Shown here: positions 30,039 to 40,899 of the stretch, piece by piece | Layout: the number at the start of each line of letters is the position of its first letter | Position numbering within the stretch: position 1 is the stretch's first letter | Origin: Adiantum capillus-veneris | Lineage: Eukaryota > Streptophyta > Polypodiopsida > Polypodiales > Pteridaceae | Assembly: GCA_014529385.2 (NCBI GenBank) | Contig: CM043958.1 | Location: forward strand, 119,607,518-119,671,517 | Reading direction: 5' to 3' | Length of the DNA stretch: 64,000 bases | The notes under the pieces: generated by a model | Seen by the model: the letters and a program-made list of their open reading frames with translations, nothing else | Told to the model about the DNA's origin: nothing | Databases searched by the model: none | Program-made: the position numbers and the translations under genes

Positions 30039-32040
30039 TTGTGAAGGCTGTATTTTGGGTAAGATGCAACGTTCTAAGTTTCCAAAGGATGGTTCAGTTC
30101 AGGCCACATGCAGGTTGCATCTTGTGCATAGTGATGTTTGTGGGCCCATGCAAACTCCGTCCTTGGGCATTTACCTGTACTTCGTGACTTTCATTGATGA
30201 TTACTCCAGGCATGCATGGGTATTTCCTCTTAAAGCGAAGTCCGAAGTTTTTATGTGCTTCAAACAATTTTTGGCTATGGCTGAAAATTTCTCGAAATGT
30301 ACTATGGGCACCCTCCGTTCCGATCGAGGGGGGGAGTATATGTCTCATGAATTTAATGCATTTCTGGCTATTCGTGGGATAAAACACCAATGTACAGTGC
30401 CTTATACACCTCAACAAAATGGTGTTGCTGAGAGGAAAAACAGGTCACTTACGAAAATGGCACGATGTATGGTCAAAAGTCAAGCTTTGCCGCATTCTTT
30501 TTGGTTGAGGCCATCATGTGTGCCACTTATGTACTTAACAGGTGTCCTACGAAAGCTTTGCAGTCTATTACTCCATATGAAGCATGGCATGATAGAAAGC
30601 CTTCTATTGAGCACATGCGTATTTTTGGCTGTTTAGCATATGCTTTGGTGCCACAAGTGCAACGCAAAAAATTGGATGATAAGGCTGTCAAATATATTTT
30701 TGTTGGTTATAATGCTGAAAGAAAAGGTTACAAGTTGTATCATCTCCAAACAAAGTGTATTCTAGTTTCACGGGATGCAGTGTTTGTGGAAGATTTTGTT
30801 CACCCTTGCTGTCATGTACTAGAGACAGTAATGTAAGCTCATAGGACATTTATGACACTTTGTTGCCTCTTTTCAGTAATGGAAATACGAATGTAAGTTC
30901 AAATGAGGCAAATGTATAGCCTATGGGGGTTTCTGAAAATGTTATAGATCAGCCTATTACTGATGCAAATGTACATGATGTACTTGATGAGGAAAGGGCT
31001 GAAAATGAGCATGCTAGAGGTATGCCAAAATGGTTGGTGCACACTTTGCGTGATAGTAAATTGGATGCACCTTTGTCTAGTCGTACTCGTTCAGGATGCT
31101 ACTTTCAAGATGAAATATTGCATTATTACTAAGGTATACAGTTTAAGCAGTGTGATGGTGCTATTGCCTTGTGTCAGAAAAGTTACATAGAGACATTGCT
31201 ATGTAAGTTTAGACTTGAGGATTGCAAACCTATTGCCACTCCCATGGAAACAGGTTTGAAGTTGAGTCTACATGATGCTGGCGATCTTGCTGATGTCACT
31301 CTTTACCAAACTGCTATTGGCTGCCTCATTTATGTATGCAACACGAGGCCTGATATTCAGTTTGCAGTCTCACAGGTCAGCAGATTTATGCATAGCCCAG
31401 GGTCTAAGCATTGGCAGACTGTCAAGAGAGTTTTCCGCTATCTTAGTGGCACTTTACATCTTGGCTTGTTTTATCCCAAGGGGGGATCATTGCCGCTAGA
31501 CTTACATGCTTTTTCGGACTCAGATTGGGCTGGTTGTTTTGACACACGAGTGTCCACAAGTGGTTTTTGTTTCATGCTTGGCAGTTCATGTATATCATGG
31601 TTGAGTAAGAAGCAACCTATTGTGGCCACTTCGAGTTGTGAGGCTGAGTACAGGGCAGTCTTCACAGCTACGGTTGAGTGTGTATGGCTCAGACGCCTTA
31701 TGGCTGATTGGGTGTTGGACAGGACACTACCAACACTATCTACACTGACAGTCAGAGCGTATTGGCAGTTGCGAGAAACCCAGTTTTTCATGCTCGCACA
31801 AAGCACATGGAGGTGCATTACCACTATGTCAGGGAGAGGCTCTCATCAGGAGAGATCAGCTTGGCTTATGTGCCAACATAGGACAACCTTGTAGATCTTT
31901 TCACAAAGGCATTGTCTCGTGAGAAGCTTGAAGCTTTCCGCAAAGCTTTGGGCTTACTCCCCTTTGTGGACTGATCATGTCCTCAGGGCATGGCACTTCC
32001 CTTTACTAATGTGCTAGCTCTCGTTCACCGCATCACTCCA
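30033..32040 (+). pseudogene. pol: 3' part of the copia polyprotein (integrase, RNase H; RT palm deleted)
   Basis: The reading starts HVCEGCILGKMQRSKFPK and continues into the integrase core: HSDVCGPM, TFIDDYSRHAWV, TLRSDRGGEY, and VPYTPQQNGVAERKNR. A frameshift near 30500 separates it from AIMCATYVLNRCP and the IFGCLAYALVP segment. The spacer RTRSGCYFQDEI then meets LHYY-stop-GIQFKQCDGA, which is the end of the RT fold, so the RT catalytic palm with its YVDD box is missing. RNase H follows (TGLKLSLHDAG, TRPDIQFAVSQ, DSDWAGC, SWLSKKQPIVATSS, EAEYRA). It cannot replicate by itself. Confidence 0.9.
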
Positions 32041-32049
32041 GGGGGGATT
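32041..32049 (+). promoter_or_regulatory. Polypurine tract of the copia element
   Basis: GGGGGGATT directly precedes the 3' LTR. Confidence 0.8.
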
Positions 32050-32276
32050 TGTTACCATATACATGTGGTAGTGATGTGTGTGAACACACTAGGACCGCCG
32101 GGGCATTTTTTCCCTCTTTAGGAAGTTTTTTCCCCCGTGCATTGTATATACACCCATCACTCTAGGGCTATCAATCTTTCCATTGCACACTAAGTAATAC
32201 ACTCTCTATTGTGTGCCTTGAGCTTCCTTCGTCTTCTGTAAGCTGTGTGTGTCTCTCTGCAACCCTAATTCCAAGA
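32050..32276 (+). mobile_element. 3' LTR of the split copia element
   Basis: 227 bases starting TGTTACCATATACATG. The last bases read CCAAGA instead of CCAACA as in the other two copies, which looks like a point change at the terminus. Confidence 0.93.
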
Positions 32277-32281
32277 GTAAT
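32277..32281. repeat. Target-site duplication of the copia element (right half)
   Basis: GTAAT, matching the reverse complement of 14148-14152. Confidence 0.85.
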
Positions 32282-32756
32282 AACAAAGGTATTTTTTGGT
32301 AAAGGTAGTGAATATAAACCAGCAAAAAAGGCTCTGGTTTGTATTTTGGAAATCGGTAAATACTTAGATGTGTGTTGAGATATCTCAGCTTTTTTTTTTT
32401 TTTTTTTTGAAGTAGGAACTATTCTAAGAGATTGCTTTTTATACTTCAAAATTACAAAGGAGTGTGTTGTCCTTAATAAACTGATATCTGGCTCTAGATT
32501 GCTTGTGCCTACTTCTATAGAGTGAAATTCTCTCCATTCAAATTAAAGAGGAAGTTTTTTAGTTTTGGTAAATCTCCTGAAAATCTCCTTAAATCTAAGA
32601 TTAGGCAAGAAAACCTTTATAAATTAAATCGAGAACTAACCAAATATATAGCTGCTCTGTGGGAATTTCACTTTCCTTTATTAGATTGGCAAAAAGCCAA
32701 GGAACTTTTTTTCTAAAATAATAAAATACAAGTTAAGAACTGTGTGTTTTTTTAAT
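32282..32756. other. Unassigned stretch with a small ORF
   Basis: Contains a T tract (about 32391-32408) and a 64-residue basic open frame at 32522-32716 (MKFSPFKLKRKFFSFG, then ENLYKLNREL). It has no recognised family and could be a leftover of the RT element downstream. Confidence 0.35.
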
Positions 32757-33100
32757 TATGACATGGATAACAACTGGGATGCCCAGCATCACCTGCGTAC
32801 AGTCATGTGCTAACGAATTGTTTTCTTGTGGCTATGGGTGTAGGTGAGGGCTACCTTCTTTGATTAAAACATTCTGTTCTTAACGTATGGTGGATCTCTT
32901 ACCGTGATGCAAAATTTCCCAGACTTTGGGATTGCGGTTTCCTGCGCTGTATTCTATTATCTTCATTACCTTGTACAAAATTTATTTTCAACTGCAAATA
33001 AATTATTGTACAAATCCATTGTATTATTCTAGAATTGTTGGTCTGTGAACAGGTAGTGTTCGTTTGCGTATATTTATAGATTTAGAACTGCTACACACAC
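32757..33100 (+). repeat. Dispersed repeat, second copy of 26560-26935
   Basis: Begins GACATGGATAACAACTG and ends GCTACACACA, as in the first copy. It lies about 0.5 kb upstream of the RGG-tailed ORF and could be a terminal part of that element. Confidence 0.6.
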
Positions 33101-33572
33101 AATAAACGCAAAAGAGAGATTTACTTGGTTGTTGATCTCTCTCAGACAATAACTCTAGAAATAAAACACCTGTTACAATATAATTTATTATACTCTAGTA
33201 GGCTGGGGTGCTATCACACAATCTTAGTGGTTCGTTTTGACCTGAATGGTGAAAGGCTGCTAGCACGACCATTCCACTCTATATTCATGATTCTTGTTCT
33301 CACTTTACTTTAATTACTGTCATTTCACTAGTTATTACGTCTATTTTACCAGGTTGTGGGAAAGCTCACTGCAAGAATTAAGGTCACCCAGAGAAGAGAG
33401 CTATGATTTCGGAGAAGTTACGACTGGCTAAAGAAATAGAAAAGACCTTCCCTAATATCTCTCTTAGGATTAGGCCTTATCTACATAGGGCTGTAAAAAT
33501 AAAAAAGATGTAACACTATGTATTAGATCCTCAGATCTACTCATCTCTTCCAAAATTACGAAAATCTAACTA

Positions 33573-34937
33573 GTGTTATTTTTGCAGATTGTTTCCCTTT
33601 CCCAAGGGCTCGCTCTTCCTATGGAATCCCTTTCCCTTGCTTCCCTTCTTGTACTGAAATGTATACAAGACAAAGATGTCTCTTACTTAATTTTTGATGC
33701 TTCGAAGGAGTCTAGTATGTCTCTTATCCAGCTTATTTCATTTGACCTCTGGGTAAAAGTTCTAGCTCTCCTCGTTAAGAATAAATATGATGGTATCAAC
33801 CTTCCGATGGAATTTACTTCTAATTTGGCTGGTCTTTCCAAAGCCCATATTCAAGACTTAGCATCATTCTCCTCCAAAGGCTCTGAACTATCCAATCTTC
33901 TTAGAAAATTTTGCGGGCTTAGTCCCATCTTGTTACAGCCCTCTACACCTATAGTCCCTCCACCTAATAGCCTCTTTTGTAGAGATGGAGCTGCATTGGA
34001 AGATGTAAAAGAATTTCAGAAGGACCTTTGTTCACTCAGTGAAGCTTCACTTTTGGATATGGTACCAAAAGTCTCTAGGGCCTTTCCTTTTTTACAATCA
34101 CGGCAGATTGAAGTAGAATCCTTGGGGGTAGAGCACATGCTGTGGATGTTCCAAAATAAAGGGTTTCTTGCACCCATTTCTTTGGAGACTTGGGTGTTCC
34201 TTGGCAACCTGGCCCCTGTAACTATTGAAGAATGCAAAATTAAAGTTCTTAAAGGGATTCAACTCTTGGATAAAGGGGCTTTGATTAAAGCTCCTTTCAA
34301 TATGAGTTTCCTTGATGATAAAAAATGTAGTTTGAATATAGGTTTATATGCAAGAACCAAAGGAGTTATGACCTTTAGTAAAAATAATACTGAGTACTAC
34401 ACTGAGACAGTGTGGAATGTGTTCAGACCTTACCTTAAGTGTGCTTACATATTTTTAGACCCCAAAGCTACCTGTGAGTTAAGCATCATTTGGTTTGACA
34501 ATGCTATTTGGTACGCCCTCAACAATCTGCCTAGTATCTTTCCTGACAAAGCAGAAGAATTTCACCTTTCCCTCTTTTGCTCATGGCTTGGTGGACAAGC
34601 TAATGATCTAGTCTTAGCTCACATCGCCTTTATTCAGTACAGATCAATTATGTGCGACACACTTGAAGAGCTTGGTTCTGATGGGTGTGGCACTCTGCTA
34701 ACCACGTATGGCGTCTTTAAAGGAATCAAAAGTATGGTTGGGCAAATCAAGCTTAATATTGAAGATGATGAATCTCAAGTTTCCAAACAACCTAACACTC
34801 TTGTCTCTCCAGCGGCCTCTTACACCTCTTTCTTAACTCCCTCCTCAAGTGAATCTGTTTTTGGGAGAGGGAGAGGTAGAAGTTATGTTAGAGGAAGAGG
34901 TAGACACCTACCAATCAAAAACCTTTTGGATATGTGA
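33573..34937 (+). CDS. Unrecognised 454-residue protein with Gly-Arg-rich tail (candidate Gag-like protein)
   Basis: An intact frame of 454 residues. The second Met (33621, MESLSLASLLVLKC) may be the real start, because TTTTTGCAG just after the first ATG looks like a 3' splice site. The body is globular, with segments HIQDLASFSS, WYALNNLPSIFPDKAEEF and VLAHIAFIQYRSIM. The C-terminus is a Gly/Arg cluster (GRGRGRSYVRGRGR), a typical RNA-binding tail and what one expects of a nucleocapsid-like protein. A decayed relative lies at 53.6-54.1 kb (THIAFKQFR for AHIAFIQYR), so it belongs to a repeated family. A reverse transcriptase follows at 35.1 kb in the same direction. Role in a retroelement is inferred, not shown. 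It has no zinc knuckle or protease motif. Confidence 0.6.
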   Translation: MLFLQIVSLSQGLALPMESLSLASLLVLKCIQDKDVSYLIFDASKESSMSLIQLISFDLWVKVLALLVKNKYDGINLPMEFTSNLAGLSKAHIQDLASFSSKGSELSNLLRKFCGLSPILLQPSTPIVPPPNSLFCRDGAALEDVKEFQKDLCSLSEASLLDMVPKVSRAFPFLQSRQIEVESLGVEHMLWMFQNKGFLAPISLETWVFLGNLAPVTIEECKIKVLKGIQLLDKGALIKAPFNMSFLDDKKCSLNIGLYARTKGVMTFSKNNTEYYTETVWNVFRPYLKCAYIFLDPKATCELSIIWFDNAIWYALNNLPSIFPDKAEEFHLSLFCSWLGGQANDLVLAHIAFIQYRSIMCDTLEELGSDGCGTLLTTYGVFKGIKSMVGQIKLNIEDDESQVSKQPNTLVSPAASYTSFLTPSSSESVFGRGRGRSYVRGRGRHLPIKNLLDM

Positions 34938-35126
34938 TGTGCATGAACGAAGGAACGCATGTGGAAGACTTTACCTACGTCCAAAGGAAGAAACATGTAA
35001 TAAGATAATCTCACATTGCTTGTTTACTAACAAGATTTTGGATTTTTTTACTCCCCAAGCTATTTTTTCATAATGTTTTGGACATATTTTTGGATCTAAT
35101 CTGTTACTTAATGATGTGATGTTTGG
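34938..35126. other. Spacer between the RGG-tailed ORF and the RT
   Basis: Short open frames in all frames. No motif was seen. Confidence 0.4.
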
Positions 35127-36411
35127 ATGGAATACTCGCCACCTATCAAGAATCTTTTTTACTTAACTGATTTTCTCCATAATAAAGTGAATCCTATTTG
35201 CTCCTGTCATCTATTTCAGAAATTCTGTAAAAGTTTCACTAACTTTGGATTACATGTTTGTACTTCTAACTTAGAAATCATTTCTGATCCACAAGTAAGG
35301 AGCCTCTTAAGTAAAGGCTTGAATCATATACCTCCCTTTCCACTAAATCCTCAGATCGCCTTATTGGCTCTACTTGAATGCCTGGCCGACTTGGCCCTAA
35401 AAACTCCAACTGGAGGAGGAAGTTTACATTCAACTTACCTCAACACTCAAAGAAATTTTTTGGAAAAAGATCAGTCTTATGCCGCAAGTATGGCTAAGTA
35501 CTGATACTACCTGGCTTACGCCTAAAATTAAGACCTCTATTTCTGACTCTAAGGAGAAATGGCTTATTATTGGGCTAGATAAAGCCTCAAATACTACGTC
35601 CTTTATATGTAAATGATTAGCATATGAGGCCGCCTATTCAAGACTCAATAGTAAGGATTTTCTTAAACTTGAGACCTCTCCGCTTAGTACAGCTACACTA
35701 TTAAATAATGAATTATCTGGACTTGGTTATTGTCCTAACCTTCTGAAAATTCCTATACTCTTCCCAACTTATAAGAATCATAAGCATAAATTTAGATGGA
35801 TTTCTGACGCATCTAATAGCCTGTTCTCTTGCGTTACGAGCGACATCACCTACTGCTTAAATTTTGTTCTACTAGAAATTGAATCTATCTGTGCCATCAA
35901 GCATAGTGATCTAAAAAGATTCAAAAATATAAATTATTACCCATTTTGGGTTATAAAAAATACAGTTGAGGTGTCTATCAACCTCCCAGAAAACATTTTC
36001 TTTATCTTTACGGCAGACATAACTCAATGTTATGAAAATATCCTACTAAATGGACCTTATGGGCTTTTTGATACACTATCTAGTCTTATAAGGATTGCCT
36101 TTTCTCACAGAAAGAAACTAGGGTATACATGCATCTCACTAAAAAGGAATAAAGGATGGGTGAAAAAATCTAATAAGTCTACACCTTTAGTCTTTAAAGA
36201 GGATGATTTATATAAGTATATCTTTTGGCTACTTAATAATTGTTGTATCCAAGTAGGTGATACCAACTACAAACAAATTTTAGAGATCCCAATGGGATTT
36301 GCATGCTCTCCGATTATGTGTAATCAGTGTTACTTCGAATACCAGTGGCTCTTAAAAATAATAAATAACCCTAATAGTGCTTTGTTACTCACACACTTTG
36401 AACATTCGTAA
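35127..36411 (+). pseudogene. Penelope-like reverse transcriptase, N-terminal part, broken and truncated
   Basis: A first frame (35127-35504) has the pre-RT signature SNLEIISDPQVRSLLSKG followed by LNHIPPFPLN, matching the leading 'LLSKGLNFxPxP' block of Penelope-like elements. After a frameshift near 35480 and a TGA at 35614, a second frame runs 35617-36411. It carries LAYEAAYSRLN, then KHKFRWISDASNS (RT motif 2 region), then IFTADITQCYENI (motif A with catalytic Asp), and EIPMGFACSPIMCNQCYFEY (motif B). It stops at LTHFEHS before the YxDD box, and no GIY-YIG endonuclease is seen. LTRs are absent. Assignment is from motif recognition only; telomerase-related or other non-LTR RTs are alternatives. 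Confidence 0.65.
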
Positions 36412-36440
36412 GCAACAATCTAAATATATATATATATATA

Positions 36441-36674
36441 TTTTGCATAAATCCAGTTTGTCTTGAAAATAAAAGCTTTAAAAAAATAATTCAATCTCAA
36501 TTTGACTGGGTAAGCAATTTAATCATAATTTGATTTGCAATAGAGCAGTTCATAAACTCAATAATTAGCACATGGTTAAAGTACATTATATTGTGTTTCA
36601 ATTCTTTTGTTTTATGAAGTCATTAAACTTGCTAAATTTAATCTTTTTAATTTTACTTTTAGCTTAAATTTATA

Positions 36675-36680
<6 letters not shown>
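36441..36680 (+). repeat. Dispersed repeat R1, copy 2
   Basis: Inverted relative to 16412-16646. It starts about 30 bases after the RT reading ends, so its arrival or a deletion next to it may have cut off the RT. Confidence 0.85.
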
Positions 36681-36755
<75 letters not shown>

Positions 36756-36782
36756 AGCAACAACAACAACAACAACAACAAA
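36673..36782. repeat. Compound (CT)n-(CA)n-(CAA)n microsatellite
   Basis: CT, then CA, then a long CAA/ACA trinucleotide tract with one TAG interruption. Confidence 0.95.
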
Positions 36783-37498
36783 TAAAAACGACATGTAATG
36801 GTAAGTCCAAATTTTCTATTTTTATTGAAACTGCCTTTCCATGTGAAACAATGAAATATTTTTTAATTTTTAAAGTCTCTTACTTTCATGGCCTTACATT
36901 ACTTGACCTTTTTAATTTTTCTTTTTAAATTTCTATCAATTTTCTAAAATAAACCTCAACTAACAAAGGAGCTAAGCATACATTTTATGTGAAGTATTGT
37001 ATTAATTTTTTTAATAACACCTCCCCCACACCTAGCTAAGGATGCTATTTGAAGGTACTCATTGACATTCTAGAAGTTAAATGAGATTTCAATTGTCAAC
37101 ATGAAAAATCACGTCTAATAAAAAATAATAATATTTGAAATGTGAGTGGAAGGTACCATATTAAGGAACCAAAAATAAATGAAAGAAAAGACTTAGCAGT
37201 TACCAAGGCCTTCACTTTGAAGAAAAATTAACACTGTCCAACATCGGTTCAATGTGCACGACGGTCCAAAATCTGCATCAATTCTCCACCCACCCCACTA
37301 TGAACTTCTGTTGGCCAAAAATATATTCATTGTGCAAGTACATAATGCAAGACACTTTAAAAAGAAGAAAACGCTAAACGAAAAATAAAGGACAAGAGAA
37401 ACACAAATGTACCAATGTGAATATGGACACAAAAATATTTTGACTTTCCACCTTCATGTGACTTTTCATTTCCTAAACTCACCCTTCACTTAAGCATT
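36783..37498. other. No gene seen
   Basis: AT-rich non-coding sequence. No mobile-element end was identified. Confidence 0.5.
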
Positions 37499-37513
37499 AA
37501 GATGTTCTGAAAG
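37499..37513. repeat. LINE target-site duplication, left
   Basis: AAGATGTTCTGAAAG, identical to 38179-38193. Confidence 0.93.
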
Positions 37514-38178
37514 TAATGAGGGGTGCTCTTCCAATGGGGGTGAAGATTCAAGAGAGAGAGGGATGGGGAGAGATCGATGCCTGGGGTATGATGGCTAGTA
37601 AAGATATGACCCACCTTTTTATGGAATGCCCAGCTATCAGAGGTCTTGCAGGAAAAGTTTGCAAATGGGTCCAAAGAACATGGAAAATTGGTTTCTTCAA
37701 GACTGATTTACTCCTTGGAGGTAAGAACTTGGGTAGCCCTGCCATCCTCATCTGCACTCAAATTATCAGGTTTTGCTCTTTACATAACGTATGGAAAACA
37801 AGGAACTGACGTGTGTTCGAAGGAGTTCTTGAGGTGGCAAGCTTCACAGAAATTATACAAGAAAGCAGAGTGCTAATATGGATGCTCGGGCGCAAGCAAA
37901 ACTCGGATGATTGGTCTAGGGTTACCTGTGCCTTGTTGTCAGCGGAATGCTTAGGTAAGGGGAAAATCATGAAACCAGAAGAGTAGTGAATTACATGATA
38001 ATGGACCTGTTGTATCAAGGGCATGGGGGCAGGTCGTTAGGGGTGGCTCCCCAGATAGCTGATGTGAGTTTGGTCTCTGGATGGTGTCATGGCTCGGCAC
38101 GAGCATGGCAAGTTCTTGTAATTTTTTGAGATGATCAATTTAGTTCACTCACAATTGTGAGTTTTGCTATTAAAAAAA
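37514..38178 (+). mobile_element. 5'-truncated LINE insertion
   Basis: A 665-base insertion between two copies of a 15-base duplication, ending in a run of A (38172-38180). This is the form left by target-primed reverse transcription with early arrest. Confidence 0.93.
37516..37988 (+). pseudogene. C-terminal end of a LINE ORF2 (zf-RVT region)
   Basis: The reading contains KDMTHLFMECPAIRGLAGKV and, further on, ICTQIIRFCSLHNVWKTRN. The pattern is the zinc-finger-like tail after the RT of plant L1 elements. After one in-frame TGA at 37807 (a CGA in the ancestor would fit) the same frame continues with RVFEGVLEVASFTEIIQESR to a stop at about 37987. RT and endonuclease were lost by 5' truncation, so it is inert. 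Confidence 0.82.
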
Positions 38179-38193
38179 AAGATGTTCTGAAAG
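38179..38193. repeat. LINE target-site duplication, right
   Basis: AAGATGTTCTGAAAG directly after the A run. Confidence 0.93.
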
Positions 38194-38314
38194 ACATTTT
38201 ATTTTTCCAAGATTGGGGAGACCTTATTAGTGCTTTGATAATTGTATCCGCAACATCCTTCTATTATATATATAAAACGATTGGAGCAAATCTTGTCTCG
38301 TAATTTGTAAATTC

Positions 38315-38366
38315 TCATCATCACCATGATCTGCAAGCAGCCCACCATGTTCACTCAAAGGAAGGA

Positions 38367-38435
<69 letters not shown>

Positions 38436-38595
38436 CCCTTAGCATAAATAATTACTAAACATTATTATTCTGTATGTATGTGAACACAAAAAAAAGTATT
38501 CACATCCCCTAAATTCTACCAAGTGTTTTCGACGAAGTCCCAAGGTTGGGGGTTCAAGATTTCAAATTTTTGGTGCACACAATGATGTGTGTGCG
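38315..38595 (+). repeat. Dispersed repeat R3, copy 2
   Basis: Inverted relative to 26917-27190, with CCCCTAAATTCTACCAAG in common. Confidence 0.88.
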
Positions 38596-38635
38596 TGCGT
38601 GTGCGTGTGCGTGCGCGTGCGTGTGTGTGTGTGTG

Positions 38636-38763
38636 TGTGTGTACTTGCCTTATCACCCAAACACTCTTGAGGTAAAAAGACCCAAGAGTAGGAGTCTACT
38701 GCCTCATCAAACGTATGAGAGGATTGGTATTAATCCTAATTTCAGTACAACTCTTCTTAGTTA
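38636..38763 (+). repeat. Dispersed repeat R2, copy 2
   Basis: Inverted relative to 16989-17116. Here R3 and R2 are adjacent; in the other copy they lie 9.8 kb apart with E2 and the tandem repeats between. Confidence 0.85.
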
Positions 38764-39233
38764 GTGCTTTGATGATTGTATCCGCAACATCCTCATGTCT
38801 AAAACCATTGAAGCAAATGTTGTTTTGTGATTTGCAAATTTTCTTAAATGAAAGGTGTTGTTGAGGAATACATAATTAGGTACAATATACAAAGGCAATA
38901 CAATAGTTCAAAATATCCTCTCCCCTTTTCACGGCTATGGATTGTGACCGTGAGAGAGAAGGGGTGGGACATGTGGTTGTAGTTGCACGTGTGAGAGAGT
39001 GAGAATTGCATGCAAGTGTTCCAATTTTCTCAACAATGTCCAATTGTCTTCTAATGGAATCTTAAAAGATTCACTCCAAATAAACCTTTTTCAAAATCGG
39101 GTATCCCTTACTACGGCAAATTTTACAAGAATTTGAAAAAGACCGATTGCTCTTTCTTTTTACAAACTCACCTAGTTATATCCAAATTGTCTCTTGTCCA
39201 ACAAAATATTACTGTAGATCATCTTGTCAAGGG

Positions 39234-39489
39234 TGTGAGCCCTATAGGCACGGAAGGCCAAATGGGGAACCTAGCATGGGAGATGCCTACAAGTCGGCAT
39301 GAAGGATGGGTGGAAAATTGGGTTCCCTGAACCAAAGCCTCTCATTAGTATTAGAGCTTTAGGGAAACTGAGCATGGAGGTTGCATGCATGCAAAGGGGG
39401 AAGAGGACCATGGACAAGAGGAGAAGGGATGAGCAGAGTGTTGCGAGAAATCTCCCTAGCACACATATATGCAAAAGGACGACCTTCGT

Positions 39490-39537
<48 letters not shown>

Positions 39538-39540
39538 GCA
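39234..39540 (+). mobile_element. Diverged LTR fragment (TGTGAG family) with (CT)n tract
   Basis: GGCCAAATGGGG, a CTAGCAT phrase, GGGTGGAAAA and CCAAAGCCTCTCA occur in the same order as in the LTR start at 55679. The family's polypurine tract and pol are not present here. A CT tract covers 39495-39537. Confidence 0.6.
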
Positions 39541-40377
39541 TGGTGGATGCGCATCGGCCTGTGGGAGAGTTTTTGTTTCTGCATCACGGCCCATCAAGGA
39601 CTTCCTCGTGAACTCCTCTCTATTCTTGCGTGTGCAACACTGTCTACCATCGCCATTTCTTGTGAGAATAGTTTCACATTGAAATCATGCAAATTTTAGG
39701 CCTTTCATTTGGCCTAGGGCCGACCCGCCCCATTAGTCCAATGGGATTCAAGCTGTTGCACTTGATCTTGAGCTGGATGTCAGATAGGTTTTGTAAAGCA
39801 GTAAAAATTTCAAAAATTAAAGAGATAATCTTCATGTATGCAGAGCTTTCGAAAAAATTAAAGAAGACATCGCTCTTGCATGTTAATCGGAGAATTAAAC
39901 CCAATTCATATCATTCATACCCTCTGTTTCCATATAAACACAGAGGGTAATCAACAAGGCTTTGCCATTTCTTTGAGCTTGCCTTGCCCATTGCTTGGAG
40001 CCATCAATTTACGACACCCAAGCGCTTTTGGAACATTCTCAAATCCATTGAATTGTGGCACCAAAGCTTGAAGGCTTCAAGTTTTAATTCAGCAAGGCAA
40101 AGCTTCTCCGCATATATTGATGCAGGCATCGATTCAACAAGTCATCACGGTTTTAAGATTGAATCTAGGAAGACTAATCAATCTCCTTGATTGTGGTGGC
40201 GCCATGATTTTGGCCAAAGGTTCATACGGTGAATTTATGCAAAGGTATTGATTTTTCTTTTTAGCCACACACAAGGGCCTTGCAAGTGAGCAACCTGGGG
40301 TTTTGTCAGGCAGAGTGCCTACAAACTCTACCCCTAACATGTCAAAGAAAGGCTCCATTCCAGGTTCATTGTCCATT
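39541..40377. other. No gene seen
   Basis: Short open frames only. No recognised motif or element end. Confidence 0.5.
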
Positions 40378-40570
40378 CACTACAAGAGGTCACTTAAATT
40401 TCGTCGTCAAATTATCGGCACCAATGGCGGGCGTCGGTATATGTGTAGGTAAGTATGGAGGGAGATGTAGTTTTAAAAAAAAAATTCATTTTTAAATATC
40501 CGACGGCTGTTCTAATGCCTATTCCGATGCCTCGTCCGATTTATTTTTCGACATCTAAACTAATCCATAG
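40378..40570 (+). mobile_element. Possible CACTA-type transposon end
   Basis: CACTACAAGAGG resembles the CACTACAAGAAA termini of plant CMC/En-Spm elements. The following 180 bases contain CCGACGG, TTCCGATG and GTCCGATTT phrases like their subterminal repeats. No opposite end and no transposase were found, so this rests on a short match. Confidence 0.35.
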
Positions 40571-40899
40571 CACTAAGGTGATATTGTTTTCAAGTTTACT
40601 TGTAGGTTTATGGTTTAGGGTTTAACATGGTGTGTGTGTGTGTGTATTTTTTGCAGGTTCGAGGACGTTTACAACACCTTTTCTTGCTCAAATAGGTCGC
40701 ATATGAGTGCTTGAACTTTTAATGCATATTCAATTTATTTAATTTAATTTGTATGTTGATAAAAGAAAATTTCATACTTTAAAAGAAATTATGGTTTGTG
40801 TTGTGAAATTTTGTTTTGAATTAGGAAATTATTTCGTTTTGATTTATGAAAAATCTTGTTTTGAAAAAAATTCGTTTTAAATTATGTCGTTTTTGAAAT

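Larger units (their letters stand above)
38225..38850 (+). repeat. Local duplication flanking R3 and R2
   Basis: TAGTGCTTTGAT followed by ATTGTATCCGCAACATCC occurs at about 38229 and 38762. Each is followed by diverged GGAGCAAAT/GAAGCAAAT text. Between them lie R3 copy 2 (38315-38595) with an AG tract (about 38370-38432) and R2 copy 2 (38636-38763) joined by a TG/CG tract (38586-38642). Confidence 0.8.

Noticed and set aside
35127-36411. LINE or group II intron RT
   Set aside because: The pre-RT block LLSKGLNHIPPFP and motif B IPMGFACSPIMCN fit Penelope-like RTs better, and there is no AP endonuclease or intron structure. A profile search is still needed.
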